A DNA stretch of 64,000 nt from an uncultured Oscillospiraceae bacterium (lineage in GTDB: Bacteria > Bacillota > Clostridia > Oscillospirales > Acutalibacteraceae): assembly GCA_902492455.1 (NCBI GenBank), contig CABULH010000010.1, positions 62,001 through 126,000 on the forward strand. The letters are read 5' to 3'. This document shows positions 42,779-51,446 of this stretch, in pieces. The position numbers and the translations under genes are program-made. The notes beneath the pieces were generated by a model, which did no database searches, was not told the origin of the DNA, and worked only from the letters and a program-made list of their open reading frames with translations. Each line of letters starts with the position of its first letter. Position 1 is the stretch's first letter.

Positions 42779-42991
42779 TGTGCAGCCAGGTCTGCGGCTT
42801 GCAGGGGAAATGTCAGGTCTCCTCTCTCCGTGGAAAACAGTCCCCCCTTGCGCAACTATCACCCGCCCATGGGCGTAAAAACGGGGAAAAGCAAGCGCAT
42901 TTTATTGATTTTGCGCAGCATGGAGGAATTGTCCGGCTGAGGCCGGACAATTCCTCCATGCTCCCGCGCGGGAATACTCCCGCGCTTTTTT
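42779..42991 (+). repeat. dispersed repeat family B, copy B2 (~213 bp)
   Basis: The core (42779-42916) matches B1. It is followed by a perfect 21-bp stem with a TGAG loop (42917-42937 with 42942-42962). A second hairpin GCGCGGGA-atac-TCCCGCGC (42966-42985) with six T makes a full intrinsic terminator. Positions shared with B1 inside the first stem include ATTGTCCGGCTGAG. It lies between ilvC and sigG. Confidence 0.92.
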
Positions 42992-43107
42992 GTCCCGCAA
43001 ATCCTGTCGGCGGATAAAATATTTTTCCGTGACAAGCCGCGTATGGTTTCCCTGCAACTGGCAATACTGGAATTGTACTTCCATTTGCAGAGAGGATGTG
43101 ACCGTGC

Positions 43108-43875
43108 TTGTATAACAAGGTGGAGATATGCGGGGTCAACACAGCCAATCTGAAGGTTCTCACTGAAAGTGAGAAGATGCGGCTGCTCAAACGAATGCAC
43201 GAGGGAGACAGGAAGGCCCGGGAAGAACTGGTGAACGGCAACCTGCGGCTGGTCCTTAGTGTTATCCAACGGTTCACCCAGCGGGGAGAGAATCTGGACG
43301 ATCTGTTCCAGGTGGGCTGTATTGGACTGATTAAGTCCATCGACAATTTCGATATCAGTCAGAATGTTCGCTTTTCCACCTATGCTGTGCCCATGATTAT
43401 CGGCGAAATCCGCCGGTATCTGCGGGACAACAACGCCATTCGTATCAGCCGTTCGGTAAGGGATACCGCTTATCGGGCGATGCAGGTCAAGGAGCGGCTC
43501 ACCACGGAAAAGCTGCGGGATCCCACGGTGGAGGAAATCGCCCGGGAGCTGGATCTGCCCAAGGAGGAAGTGGTGATGGCCCTAGAAGCCATTGTGGATC
43601 CGGTATCTCTTTATGAACCGGTTTATTCCGACGGCGGTGATACCATCTATGTTATGGATCAGGTGGGAGATCACAACGACGACAAAAACTGGCTGGATGA
43701 AATTGCTCTGAAGGAGGCCATTCGGGGTCTCAGTGACAGGGAGAAGCGGATTTTGAATCTGCGATTTTTCAAAGGTATGACTCAAGTCGAGGTGTCCAAT
43801 GAGATCGGGATATCTCAAGCCCAGGTCAGCCGTCTGGAAAAGGGGGCGCTGGACAGAATAAAAAAGCAGATATGA
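43108..43875 (+). CDS. sigG: sporulation sigma factor SigG
   Basis: A 255-residue sigma-70 family protein with the SigG-specific N-terminus KVEICGVNTANLKVLTE. Region 2 is NLRLVLSVIQRF and DDLFQVGCIGLIKSIDNFD, then FSTYAVPMIIGEIRRYLRD; region 4 is LSDREKRILNLRFFKGMTQ with an HTH ending ISQAQVSRLEKGAL. SigG drives late gene expression in the forespore. It starts at TTG 43108; in-frame upstream codons hit a stop at 43099. In most spore-formers it follows spoIIGA-sigE, but here it is alone, flanked by repeats B2 and A2. Confidence 0.95.
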   Translation: MYNKVEICGVNTANLKVLTESEKMRLLKRMHEGDRKAREELVNGNLRLVLSVIQRFTQRGENLDDLFQVGCIGLIKSIDNFDISQNVRFSTYAVPMIIGEIRRYLRDNNAIRISRSVRDTAYRAMQVKERLTTEKLRDPTVEEIARELDLPKEEVVMALEAIVDPVSLYEPVYSDGGDTIYVMDQVGDHNDDKNWLDEIALKEAIRGLSDREKRILNLRFFKGMTQVEVSNEIGISQAQVSRLEKGALDRIKKQI

Positions 43876-43878
43876 AGC

Positions 43879-44018
43879 GGGGTTATTGCAAAATATTTTA
43901 TTTTGCAATAACCCTTTGAAAAACCGCTTGCGGGCCATCAATGGTGGCCCGCATTTTGTTTTGTATAAATACGAAACCGCGCTTTTTTCAGTTTAAACGT
44001 ACATTCATGCGTTGTGCG
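43879..44018 (+). repeat. dispersed repeat family A, copy A2 (140 bp)
   Basis: It aligns with A1 over its full length. The first hairpin is GGGTTATTGCAAAATA / TATTTTGCAATAACCC, the second is GCGGGCCA / TGGCCCGC, and it ends CGTTGTGCG in both copies. It begins three bases after the sigG stop codon, so the first hairpin probably terminates sigG. Confidence 0.9.
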
Positions 44019-44031
44019 GCGAGTCGGCTTT

Positions 44032-44877
44032 TTACAGCCTGTTCTCTTTGATCATGATGAGATACCGCCGCATCGCTTGTTCTTCCTCTTCATTATAGCG
44101 GTATCCCATCTTTTCTGCCACATACAGGGCCGCTGTGTGAAACAGGTCACAGGCGGTGAAAACCGCCGCCCAAATGTGGTAATATTCGCCATCAGAGTAG
44201 GTTTTTACATACAATTCGTATAAATTCGGCGGTAAATACCTTTTGAAATATTTTTTGGCTTTGCCCGATGATATGGCAAAGCCCTGATCAGCACCGATAT
44301 ACCAGTCCAGCATCTGGTCCAGCATGTCTCGAACATAGACGTTGAACATCTGCATTACATAGGGAAGTTCATCCCGGGCAACACCCTTGCCGGCATTATT
44401 GAGGCACCACCAAAATTCGTTGCAGCAGTCGGAGAACAGCTTTGGGGTGGGCGGCTGGATATGCCAGCAGCGGTCGGAGGGCGGAGGCAGCGCAGGCAGA
44501 ATGCCATCCTTATCCAGCAGGGGAATCGCAGGCTCGCCATCATCCACATAGGGCTTGTCTTCAAAACTCAGGTCGATACGGCAGCCGTCTTCAAAAATCA
44601 TCAAATAGGTGTAATGTCCGTCTCCTTCCGGAGGCAATAGGGTCATCTTTTCCGGTGCCTGCATAATAGCCGGACGGCCAAAATGCGCTTGAATCCAATC
44701 GGGATTGTCGTAGAAGGGGGATACGTCTTTCACAAAATAAGTGATATCGTAATCCTGGTACTTATCCCGCGGTACGGCGGGGTTGGCGCGGGAACCCACC
44801 AGCAGCGCTGCGCGAATCCGTTCATCCTCCTGAGCCGTCTGGATAATGAGCTCCATCATCTCCTCTTCACTGCGCAC
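44032..44877 (-). CDS. ANT(6)-like aminoglycoside nucleotidyltransferase
   Basis: A 281-residue protein matching the aminoglycoside 6-adenylyltransferase family. It starts RSEEEMMELIIQTAQEDERIRAAL, followed by the nucleotidyltransferase motif VGSRANP (residues about 26-32) and DYDITYFVKD with the metal Asp pair (about 42-51), then FEDGCRIDLSF with the third Asp. ANT(6) enzymes adenylate streptomycin. Whether this chromosomal homologue confers resistance is unknown; many genomic relatives do not clearly do so. The GTG at 44877 lies nine bases after AGAAAGG; an out-of-frame ATG sits two bases earlier. Confidence 0.88.
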   Translation of the reverse strand: MRSEEEMMELIIQTAQEDERIRAALLVGSRANPAVPRDKYQDYDITYFVKDVSPFYDNPDWIQAHFGRPAIMQAPEKMTLLPPEGDGHYTYLMIFEDGCRIDLSFEDKPYVDDGEPAIPLLDKDGILPALPPPSDRCWHIQPPTPKLFSDCCNEFWWCLNNAGKGVARDELPYVMQMFNVYVRDMLDQMLDWYIGADQGFAISSGKAKKYFKRYLPPNLYELYVKTYSDGEYYHIWAAVFTACDLFHTAALYVAEKMGYRYNEEEEQAMRRYLIMIKENRL

Positions 44878-44958
44878 ATTTTCACACCTTTCTTTCTTTT
44901 CAGAATATTCTTCAGTTTAGCACAGAAGCGTAAGGATGACAACAACCGGCGGGTTTCG

Positions 44959-44987
44959 GTTGAATCGCAGGAGGAAATCGTGTATAC
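44959..44987 (+). promoter_or_regulatory. promoter of the lipoprotein gene
   Basis: TTGAAT (44959-44964) and TATACT (44982-44987) are separated by 17 bases, 42 bases before the TTG start. Confidence 0.7.
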
Positions 44988-45029
44988 TATAGGGGTATTG
45001 CGGTGAGTATGAGTAAAGGAGCGTTGTGT

Positions 45030-46043
45030 TTGAAAAATAGCATGCGCCTGTTGGCGGCAGCCCTGACGCTGTTGCTTTCGATAAGTATGGCAGGCTGCGG
45101 CGGAGATAAACCGCCGCAGGAAACCTCTTATTTCGGCACCGATCTTAAAGAATGGAATCCCCTGGTAATTTATGCAGCGGACGGTGAAGAGAAGCCTTTT
45201 TTTGCCCGGGATCCCTCTCAAATCAGCATGGTGCTCAGTCAATTCGATCAGATGGATTTCATCCCCTCAGATAAAGCGTACGGCACCCCTGCCGGCCTCG
45301 CTTTCACCATCGATACCATGCGGGGGCGGGTGGAGTTGGGCCGCACCGATGGGATCAGCCTGTGGAAGGGCAGTCAGCGATATGAGCTGGATGGTACGGA
45401 ACGGGAGAAAAAAGCCTTTGCCGACGAACTGCGCCGGTTATATGGACTGATCCGTGCAGAAACGGAGGGCATTACAGAGGTAAAGCGGGACACGCTGCTG
45501 TCTTTAACGCCGGATATGACCTATCGCCAATTGCTGGATTCTTTTGGGAAAACCCTGCAGACAGCGGTTATCGGCGCGGAAAATGCCTTTCTGTATCAAA
45601 TAGAGGGACGGCCCTTTTATATCACCTTTGAAAGGGAAACGGATTTGGTAGGGGTAACCGGCGAAACGCTGCTGGAGGATTTAGGAGATGATTACAACCT
45701 GTCCGATCAGCTGCAGCAGCCGGAACCGTTGCCCGGAGGACGCCGTGACGCCTACAGCGCGGCTTTTCAAGCCTTTATCGCCCATTATGGACTGGCGGAT
45801 CAGGCTGTAGCGGTGAAGGCGGAGGGATTGCCTTTTACTGAAGAGGGTGACGGCGAAGTCATCGTCGAAAGCCTGCCGGTAATCCGTCAGGCCGATGGTC
45901 CTGAACTGCACATCGAGGCATATTATCACATGGCGGAAGAGGACATGCGCTTTCGGATCGCCTGCGGTGATAAGGCGGCGGATGTGGATTGCACGCTGAA
46001 GGACGGTCGATGGACGGCGTCCCTAGCCTCTGCGAAGGGCTGA
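45030..46043 (+). CDS. lipoprotein of unknown function
   Basis: About 337 residues with a type II signal and lipobox SMAGC (Cys at about residue 24). The mature protein is acidic, with ETSYFGTDLKEWNPLVIYAADG, a central helical part and a C-terminal HIEAYYHMAEEDMRFRIACG. I recognise no family. The TTG at 45030 is eight bases after AAAGGAG and gives a normal signal peptide; the frame reaches back to 45003. It precedes an rRNA methyltransferase gene by 41 bases and may be co-transcribed with it, without an obvious functional link. Confidence 0.75.
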   Translation: MKNSMRLLAAALTLLLSISMAGCGGDKPPQETSYFGTDLKEWNPLVIYAADGEEKPFFARDPSQISMVLSQFDQMDFIPSDKAYGTPAGLAFTIDTMRGRVELGRTDGISLWKGSQRYELDGTEREKKAFADELRRLYGLIRAETEGITEVKRDTLLSLTPDMTYRQLLDSFGKTLQTAVIGAENAFLYQIEGRPFYITFERETDLVGVTGETLLEDLGDDYNLSDQLQQPEPLPGGRRDAYSAAFQAFIAHYGLADQAVAVKAEGLPFTEEGDGEVIVESLPVIRQADGPELHIEAYYHMAEEDMRFRIACGDKAADVDCTLKDGRWTASLASAKG

Positions 46044-46084
46044 AAGAACAGGTAAACCGGAATGACCGGAGAAAGCGGGAAATC

Positions 46085-47203
46085 ATGGAGACTTGGCAGT
46101 ATTGCGCGCCCTGTCTGATGGGCGTTGAAGGCATTGTGGGGGATGAACTCAAGCGGATGGATGCTGGTGAGGTGCGGGTAGAGAACGGCCGAGTGCTGTT
46201 TTCCGGCGGGCCGGAGCTGCTGGCCCGGGCCAACATCGGCTTGCGCTGTGCCGAGCGGGTGCAGATTTTTATGGGTTCCTTTCCTGCTTGCAGCTTTGAG
46301 GAGCTTTTTCAGGGGGTTAAGGCATTGCCGTGGGAGGAATGGATCGGGAAAAACGACCGCTTTCCGGTTAAAGGATGGTCGCTGAACTCCATGCTGCACA
46401 GCGTGCCGGATTGTCAGGCTATCATCAAAAAAGCGGTGGTCGAGCGCCTGAAAGAGCGGTACCATCTCAGCTGGTTTGAAGAAACGGGGCCGCTGTATCA
46501 GATTCAATTCACCCTGCTGAAGGATGTGGTCACCCTGCTGATTGATACCAGCGGCCCCGGCCTGCACAAACGAGGATACCGGCAGAATGCCGGAGGCGCG
46601 CCCATCAAAGAAACCCTGGCCGCGGCCATGGTGGATCTTACTCGTGCCCGGACGGCGCGCCGGGTGCTGGATCCCTGCTGCGGTTCCGGAACCCTGCTGA
46701 TTGAGGCGGCGCTGTCTGCTTTCCGCATCGCACCGGGGATCCGCCGGCGGTTTGCGGCCATGGAATGGTCCCAGGTTCCCGCCGCTCTGTGGCGCGGTGA
46801 ACGGGAGCGGGCCAGGGGGCTGGAACGGCGGGACGCGGCGTTTTTCGCCTGGGGCGGAGACGTGGACGAGGATGTTCTGCGCCTGGCTTGTGAAAACGCT
46901 GATAAAGCGGGGGTGGGAAGCTGTTTCGCCGCCCAGCGTAAAGAACTGAAGGACTTTGCTCCTGAAGGGGAAAGCGGCGTGGTACTATGCAATCCGCCTT
47001 ACGGAGAACGGCTGCTGGATATACGCGAAGCGGAAAAGCTTTATCGTGAAATGGGACGGGTATTCCGGCCGAAAAAGGGTTGGAGTTATGCCGTTATCTC
47101 CCCCCATGAGGATTTTGAAAAGCTGTTTGGCCGGCCGGCGGATAAACGTCGTAAGCTGTACAATGGAATGCTGAAATGTCAATTATATATGTATTATAAA
47201 TAA
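46085..47203 (+). CDS. THUMP-domain class I SAM-dependent RNA methyltransferase (RlmL/YpsC type)
   Basis: A 372-residue protein. The N-terminal ferredoxin-like/THUMP part contains CLMGVEGIVGDELKRM, and the methyltransferase domain has GLHKRGYRQNAGGAPIKET, motif I LDPCCGSGTLLIEAA (about residue 198) and the catalytic NPPYGERL (about 302). This matches the RlmL N-terminal half or YpsC group, which methylate guanine N2 in 23S rRNA. The start is taken at ATG 46085; the frame from 45989 overlaps the lipoprotein gene. Confidence 0.93.
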   Translation: METWQYCAPCLMGVEGIVGDELKRMDAGEVRVENGRVLFSGGPELLARANIGLRCAERVQIFMGSFPACSFEELFQGVKALPWEEWIGKNDRFPVKGWSLNSMLHSVPDCQAIIKKAVVERLKERYHLSWFEETGPLYQIQFTLLKDVVTLLIDTSGPGLHKRGYRQNAGGAPIKETLAAAMVDLTRARTARRVLDPCCGSGTLLIEAALSAFRIAPGIRRRFAAMEWSQVPAALWRGERERARGLERRDAAFFAWGGDVDEDVLRLACENADKAGVGSCFAAQRKELKDFAPEGESGVVLCNPPYGERLLDIREAEKLYREMGRVFRPKKGWSYAVISPHEDFEKLFGRPADKRRKLYNGMLKCQLYMYYK

Positions 47204-47248
47204 GGAGCCTGCTCCGCTGCCGGAATGGAGCAGGCCGCCTGCGGGGGG

Positions 47249-47291
47249 GGAGCCGCGTGCAAAAAGGTTTTTGCAGCGCTCCTTCTTTTTC
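47249..47291 (+). terminator. intrinsic terminator after methyltransferase gene
   Basis: GAGccGCgTGCAAAAA / TTTTTGCAgCGCTC forms a long imperfect hairpin followed by TTCTTTTT. A separate hairpin GCCTGCTCC / GGAGCAGGC lies before it at 47207-47236. Confidence 0.65.
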
Positions 47292-47373
47292 CCTAAAAAA
47301 CAGAAATCGCGCATGAGAAGAAGCTTGTCTTCATATACTGATTAGGCAATGGATGGAAAGGATGGGACGGTAG

Positions 47374-48414
47374 ATGGAACGGATCCTAATAGTGTTTACC
47401 GGCGGAACAATCAGCTGCCGGGCCGGTGCGGCGGTGATGGGGGCGACGGCGGACGCCCCTTATCTGCTGCTCCGGCGTTATCGGGAGGAGCGGGAAGAAA
47501 CGGTGGACTTTACCACCGCATCGCCGCTGACGATTTTGAGCGAAAACCTGCTGCCGGACGATTGGAAAACCATCGCCGACTGTGTGCGCAAACGGCTGAC
47601 GCCGGATATGGCCGGCGTGGTGATTACTCATGGTACGGATACTCTGGCCTATTCTGCGGCGGCATTGAGTTTTATGCTGGCCGGGATTGGGGTTCCGGTG
47701 GCGCTGGTAGCCGCCAACTACCCGCCAGATGATCCCCGGAGCAATGGCTGCGCCAATTTTTCATCGGCGGTGGACTTTATTCTGAACGAGAGACTGCCGG
47801 GAGTGTACGTCTTTTTTCGGCAGCAGGAAGCGGATTGCGTATTTCTCGGCAGCCGAGTCACACAGGCGCTGCCTTTATCCGGTACTTTTGCCAGCGTCAC
47901 CGGCCGGCCATGGGGATGGATGGAAGAAGGAAGACTTCGGCTGACAGGAGGTCCCCATGAGCCAATGCCGGAAGAAATCATGGCTCAGCCGGCGGAAACG
48001 CCGCCGGTATTTCCGCCGCTGCGCTCCTGCGTGCAGTTTTTGCGTCCGTATCCGGGCATGGATTACCGTCGTTTATCTCTGCACGGTTCGGTGCGGGCGG
48101 TTTTTCACGGACTATATCATTCAGGAACTGCCTGCGTCCGCCAAGCGGAACAGGGCGGTGACACGGACTTCTCTGCTTTTGTGCGCCGATGCGCGGCAGA
48201 GGGACTGCCGGTTTATCTGTCTCCTATCTGGCAGGAGGATGTATTGTACGCCTCTGCCAAGCGGATCCGGGAATGCGGCGCCCGGCTGCTGCCTCCCATG
48301 GCGGAAGAGGCCGCCTACTGCAAACTGCTGCTGGCTTACAGCCTGTACCCGGAAAATGAGGAGGCACGAACCGCCTACCTGTCCCGAAACCTTGCCTTCG
48401 AGCATATTTGGTAA
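47374..48414 (+). CDS. L-asparaginase/glutaminase family protein
   Basis: A 346-residue protein with both catalytic Thr motifs of the family: VFTGGTISCRAG (about residue 7) and VVITHGTDTLAYSAAALSF (about 83, with the Thr-Asp pair). It also has GTFASVTGRPWGW and a C-terminal half with LHGSVRAVFHGLYHSGT. It probably hydrolyses asparagine in the cytoplasm, as no signal peptide is seen. The C-terminal domain is less typical, so the substrate could differ. It starts at ATG 47374 with GGGACGG upstream; the site is weak. Confidence 0.88.
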   Translation: MERILIVFTGGTISCRAGAAVMGATADAPYLLLRRYREEREETVDFTTASPLTILSENLLPDDWKTIADCVRKRLTPDMAGVVITHGTDTLAYSAAALSFMLAGIGVPVALVAANYPPDDPRSNGCANFSSAVDFILNERLPGVYVFFRQQEADCVFLGSRVTQALPLSGTFASVTGRPWGWMEEGRLRLTGGPHEPMPEEIMAQPAETPPVFPPLRSCVQFLRPYPGMDYRRLSLHGSVRAVFHGLYHSGTACVRQAEQGGDTDFSAFVRRCAAEGLPVYLSPIWQEDVLYASAKRIRECGARLLPPMAEEAAYCKLLLAYSLYPENEEARTAYLSRNLAFEHIW

Positions 48415-48482
48415 CCTCACCGCATATAGTGCACTGTAACCATATAACGGTGCAACAGAATCTATATTGGGGTGTGGTATGG

Positions 48483-49055
48483 GTGTTTGTATTCTCGGTG
48501 AAGACGTCGAAACGGCAGATCCTCTCCCTGCTGCTGTGCGTCGTGATGCTCATCGCGATTTTGGTCGTGGTGATCGTTTGGCCGGCGAAAGACGCGTCTG
48601 CCGAGGTCTTTCAGCCGGTGTCTGCGGCGGATGACGCCCAGAGACTTGCTTTCCTGCGGTCACTGGGATATGAGGCGTCAGCGGACAGCGGGCAGGTGCG
48701 GGAAGTGCTGATCCCGGACGAATTCGACGATGTTTTCTCTCAGTACAATGCGGTGCAGAAAACGGCGGATATGGATTTGGAGCCATACCGGGGGCGACGG
48801 ATGAAATGCTGGACGTATGAAATTACCAATTATCCGGGAGAGGAGCATGTGCAGGCACATTTATATGTATATAAGGATCAGATTATTGGCGGCGACATCG
48901 CTTCCACCGCCCTGGATGGCTTTATGCACGGATTGGTAAAAATTCCGGCATCCCTGCCCTCGGCGGTATCCAGCAACAGTCAGCCTGCTCAAACTGCCGG
49001 TGCAGCCGGTACCACTGATGCGCCGACAACGACTGGTACGAAATCCGCCCAGTAA
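48483..49055 (+). CDS. DUF4830-domain membrane-anchored protein
   Basis: About 190 residues. An N-terminal anchor (KTSKRQILSLLLCVVMLIAI) is followed by an extracellular domain with AFLRSLGYEASADSGQVREV, LIPDEFDDVFSQYNAVQK and IIGGDIASTALDGFMHGL, the pattern of DUF4830, then a Ser/Thr/Ala-rich tail. Function is unknown. The frame begins at 48408, but no good ribosome binding site is visible for any candidate start; GTG at 48474, 48483 or 48498 are all possible. Confidence 0.75.
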   Translation: MFVFSVKTSKRQILSLLLCVVMLIAILVVVIVWPAKDASAEVFQPVSAADDAQRLAFLRSLGYEASADSGQVREVLIPDEFDDVFSQYNAVQKTADMDLEPYRGRRMKCWTYEITNYPGEEHVQAHLYVYKDQIIGGDIASTALDGFMHGLVKIPASLPSAVSSNSQPAQTAGAAGTTDAPTTTGTKSAQ

Positions 49056-49153
49056 CATGGATCTATCCAGCATTATCCAGATCCCCATCGGTTGCTTTTT
49101 TCACAGTAATATGCTATTCTTATTCTTGAAATGCAGAGGAGAAGGGGTGGCCG

Positions 49154-49870
49154 ATGGGACTGGAAAGACTGGATAAACTGCTGGCTTCCCAAGGCATAGC
49201 CTCCCGTAGTGAAGCCGGCCGGATGGCGCGGGAGGGCCGTGTGCAGGTGGATGGCCGCGTCTGTCGTTCCCCTGCTGAAAAAGTGAATGGGGAGCGACAG
49301 GAGATACGCGTAGATGGCCGTCCGCTGTCCTACAGCCGATTCGTTTATATTATGATGAATAAACCTCCGGATCTTTTGTGCGTATCACGGGATCCCAAAG
49401 CCGCCACTGTGATGGATCTGCTACCTCCAGCTTTAAAAAGGCCGGGCCTTTTTCCTGCCGGACGGCTGGACAAGGATACGGTGGGGCTGGTGCTTATCAC
49501 CGATGACGGAGATTTTGCCCATCGGATGCTGTCGCCTCGCCGGCATGTGAAAAAACGGTATTTGGCCCGTCTGGACGGCCCGGTCACAGAAGAGCATATA
49601 CAGAATTTTGCGCGGGGGACAAGCTTAGCGGATGGGACCGAATGTCTTCCGGCAGAATTACGAGTGGCGGAGGACGGCCCGGAGCCTTTGGCGGAAATCA
49701 CCATATCGGAAGGGAAGTATCACCAGATAAAGCGGATGTTCGCCTCGGTGGACCGCAAGGTGTTGTGGCTTAAGCGAATTTCCATGGGCGGCCTTCAACT
49801 GGACCCCTTGCTCCCGGAAGGGGGGTGCCGACTGCTCACTGCAGAGGAAAAGGGGGCGGTGCTCGGTTGA
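49154..49870 (+). CDS. rsuA: RsuA-family 16S rRNA pseudouridine synthase
   Basis: A 238-residue protein. The N-terminal S4 domain (LERLDKLLASQGIASRSEA) is followed by a pseudouridine synthase domain with IMMNKPPDLLC and the catalytic motif PAGRLDKDTVGLVLITDDG (Asp at about residue 102), then ISEGKYHQIKRMFA. This is the RsuA/RluB/E/F group; the length and S4 arrangement fit RsuA, which modifies U516 of 16S rRNA. AGGAGAAGGGG lies upstream of ATG 49154. Confidence 0.92.
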   Translation: MGLERLDKLLASQGIASRSEAGRMAREGRVQVDGRVCRSPAEKVNGERQEIRVDGRPLSYSRFVYIMMNKPPDLLCVSRDPKAATVMDLLPPALKRPGLFPAGRLDKDTVGLVLITDDGDFAHRMLSPRRHVKKRYLARLDGPVTEEHIQNFARGTSLADGTECLPAELRVAEDGPEPLAEITISEGKYHQIKRMFASVDRKVLWLKRISMGGLQLDPLLPEGGCRLLTAEEKGAVLG

Positions 49871-50035
49871 ACGTCCAAAAATTTTGTGGATTTTGTCCTT
49901 ATATCATTTAGACAAAGGATTTTTTAAAAGTTTGTTGATTAATGGAATGGTTCTGAAACCGCAAATCTGTTATATTATAAGTAGTCTCGAACGCATGACA
50001 CACAAAGCCTATGTGCAAATTTGGGAGGTTTTTGA

Positions 50036-51178
50036 ATGGCCAGTTTGTCTCTGAAGAGTATTTACAAAAAGTATCCAGGCGGTGTTACCGCGGTTTCCGA
50101 TTTCAATCTGGAAATCAAGGACAAGGAATTTATTATTCTGGTTGGTCCTTCTGGTTGCGGCAAGTCCACCACCCTGCGAATGATCGCTGGCCTGGAAGAA
50201 ATCTCCGATGGTGAGCTTTACATCGGCGACAAACTGGTCAACGATGTCGCTCCTAAAGATCGCGATATCGCCATGGTGTTCCAGAACTATGCTCTGTATC
50301 CCCATATGACGGTGTTTGAGAACATGGCCTTCGGCCTGAAGCTGCGCAAGACCCCTAAGGATGAGATCAAGCGCCGCGTGGAAGAGGCCGCTCGTATTCT
50401 GGATATCGCTCACCTGCTGGATCGCAAGCCGAAGGCTTTGTCCGGCGGTCAGCGTCAGCGTGTTGCCCTGGGCCGTGCCATTGTGCGTGAGCCGAAGGTC
50501 TTCCTGCTGGACGAACCGCTGTCCAACCTGGACGCCAAGCTGCGTGCCCAGATGAGAACCGAGCTTTCCAAGCTGCATAAAAAACTGGGTACCACCTTTA
50601 TCTATGTTACCCACGACCAGACCGAAGCTATGACCATGGGTGATCGCATCGTGGTTATGGAGAGCGGTTACATTCAGCAGGTGGATACGCCCCAACACCT
50701 GTATGATATGCCCTGCAATATGTTTGTGGCCGGCTTTATCGGCAGCCCGCAGATGAATTTCATTGAATCCAAGCTGCTGAAAAAAGGCGATACCTATTAT
50801 GTGGAGTTCGGCTCCGAAGATACCAAGACTACCCGCGGCGTCAAGTTCCAGATTCCGCTGCCTGAGTTTAAGAACGAGAAGGGCGTGCTGGAGAACTATG
50901 TCGACAAGGAAGTCATGATGGGTATCCGTCCGGAAGACGTCCACGACGAGCCCCGTTACTTGGAGTCCTTGACCGACTGCAAGGTTGTGGCGGACGTGGA
51001 AGTTACCGAGCTGATGGGCGCGGAAACCTACCTGTATCTGAATGTGCAGGGCTTCAGCTTTACGGCCCGCGTGGAGCCCACCTCCACCGCCCGGCCCAGC
51101 GATACTATTGATATCGTGTTGGACAACACCAAGATCCATCTGTTTGATAAGGAAACCGAGCGCGCTATTTGTCATTAA
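50036..51178 (+). CDS. msmX: ABC importer ATPase, multi-sugar type (MsmX/UgpC family)
   Basis: A 380-residue ATPase: Walker A GPSGCGKST (about residue 39), Q-loop VFQNYALYPHM, signature LSGGQRQRVALGRA (about 135), Walker B VFLLDEPLSNLDAK and switch His in VTHDQTEAMT. A C-terminal regulatory OB-fold region of about 140 residues is typical for MalK/UgpC/MsmX. No permease or binding protein is adjacent. In B. subtilis the lone MsmX powers several sugar importers, and the same is likely here. ATG 50036 has GGGAGG upstream. Codon use is more biased than in its neighbours, which suggests high expression. Confidence 0.95.
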   Translation: MASLSLKSIYKKYPGGVTAVSDFNLEIKDKEFIILVGPSGCGKSTTLRMIAGLEEISDGELYIGDKLVNDVAPKDRDIAMVFQNYALYPHMTVFENMAFGLKLRKTPKDEIKRRVEEAARILDIAHLLDRKPKALSGGQRQRVALGRAIVREPKVFLLDEPLSNLDAKLRAQMRTELSKLHKKLGTTFIYVTHDQTEAMTMGDRIVVMESGYIQQVDTPQHLYDMPCNMFVAGFIGSPQMNFIESKLLKKGDTYYVEFGSEDTKTTRGVKFQIPLPEFKNEKGVLENYVDKEVMMGIRPEDVHDEPRYLESLTDCKVVADVEVTELMGAETYLYLNVQGFSFTARVEPTSTARPSDTIDIVLDNTKIHLFDKETERAICH

Positions 51179-51186
51179 GGATTATA

Positions 51187-51226
51187 AAAACCAGAGGAAG
51201 ACAGATGTCTTCCTCTGGTTTTTTCT
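51187..51226 (+). terminator. intrinsic terminator after msmX
   Basis: AAAACCAGAGGAAGACA / TGTCTTCCTCTGGTTTT forms a near-perfect hairpin with a T-run. Confidence 0.92.
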
Positions 51227-51417
51227 GTAAATGACCTTTAATAGCGACCAGAGTTTATTATGGCCGAATAGTGGAGAAGCCTTCTAAAAAGTGCTGTAGA
51301 ATGGATAAATATCCCAAAATCCGTTCAGACTAAAAAAATAGCGTAAAAAAAGTTGTTACAAAATTGTAAACTATTGAAAATCACTCTGGCAAACCCGCAG
51401 ATTCTCTTACTTGGCCC

Positions 51418-51446
51418 TTGCAAAAAAGCGGCGGATTGTGTACAAT
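51418..51446 (+). promoter_or_regulatory. promoter of the PucR/CdaR-type regulator gene
   Basis: TTGCAA (51418-51423) and TACAAT (51441-51446) are separated by 17 bases; a second -10-like TATAAT follows at 51450-51455. The leader of about 145 bases shows no recognised riboswitch. The preceding 190 bases (51227-51417) are AT-rich and empty. Confidence 0.65.

Noticed and set aside
42779..43016. Insertion sequence or MITE at B2
   Set aside because: No terminal inverted repeats or target duplication are visible at the ends shared by B1 and B2, so a transposon origin is not supported.
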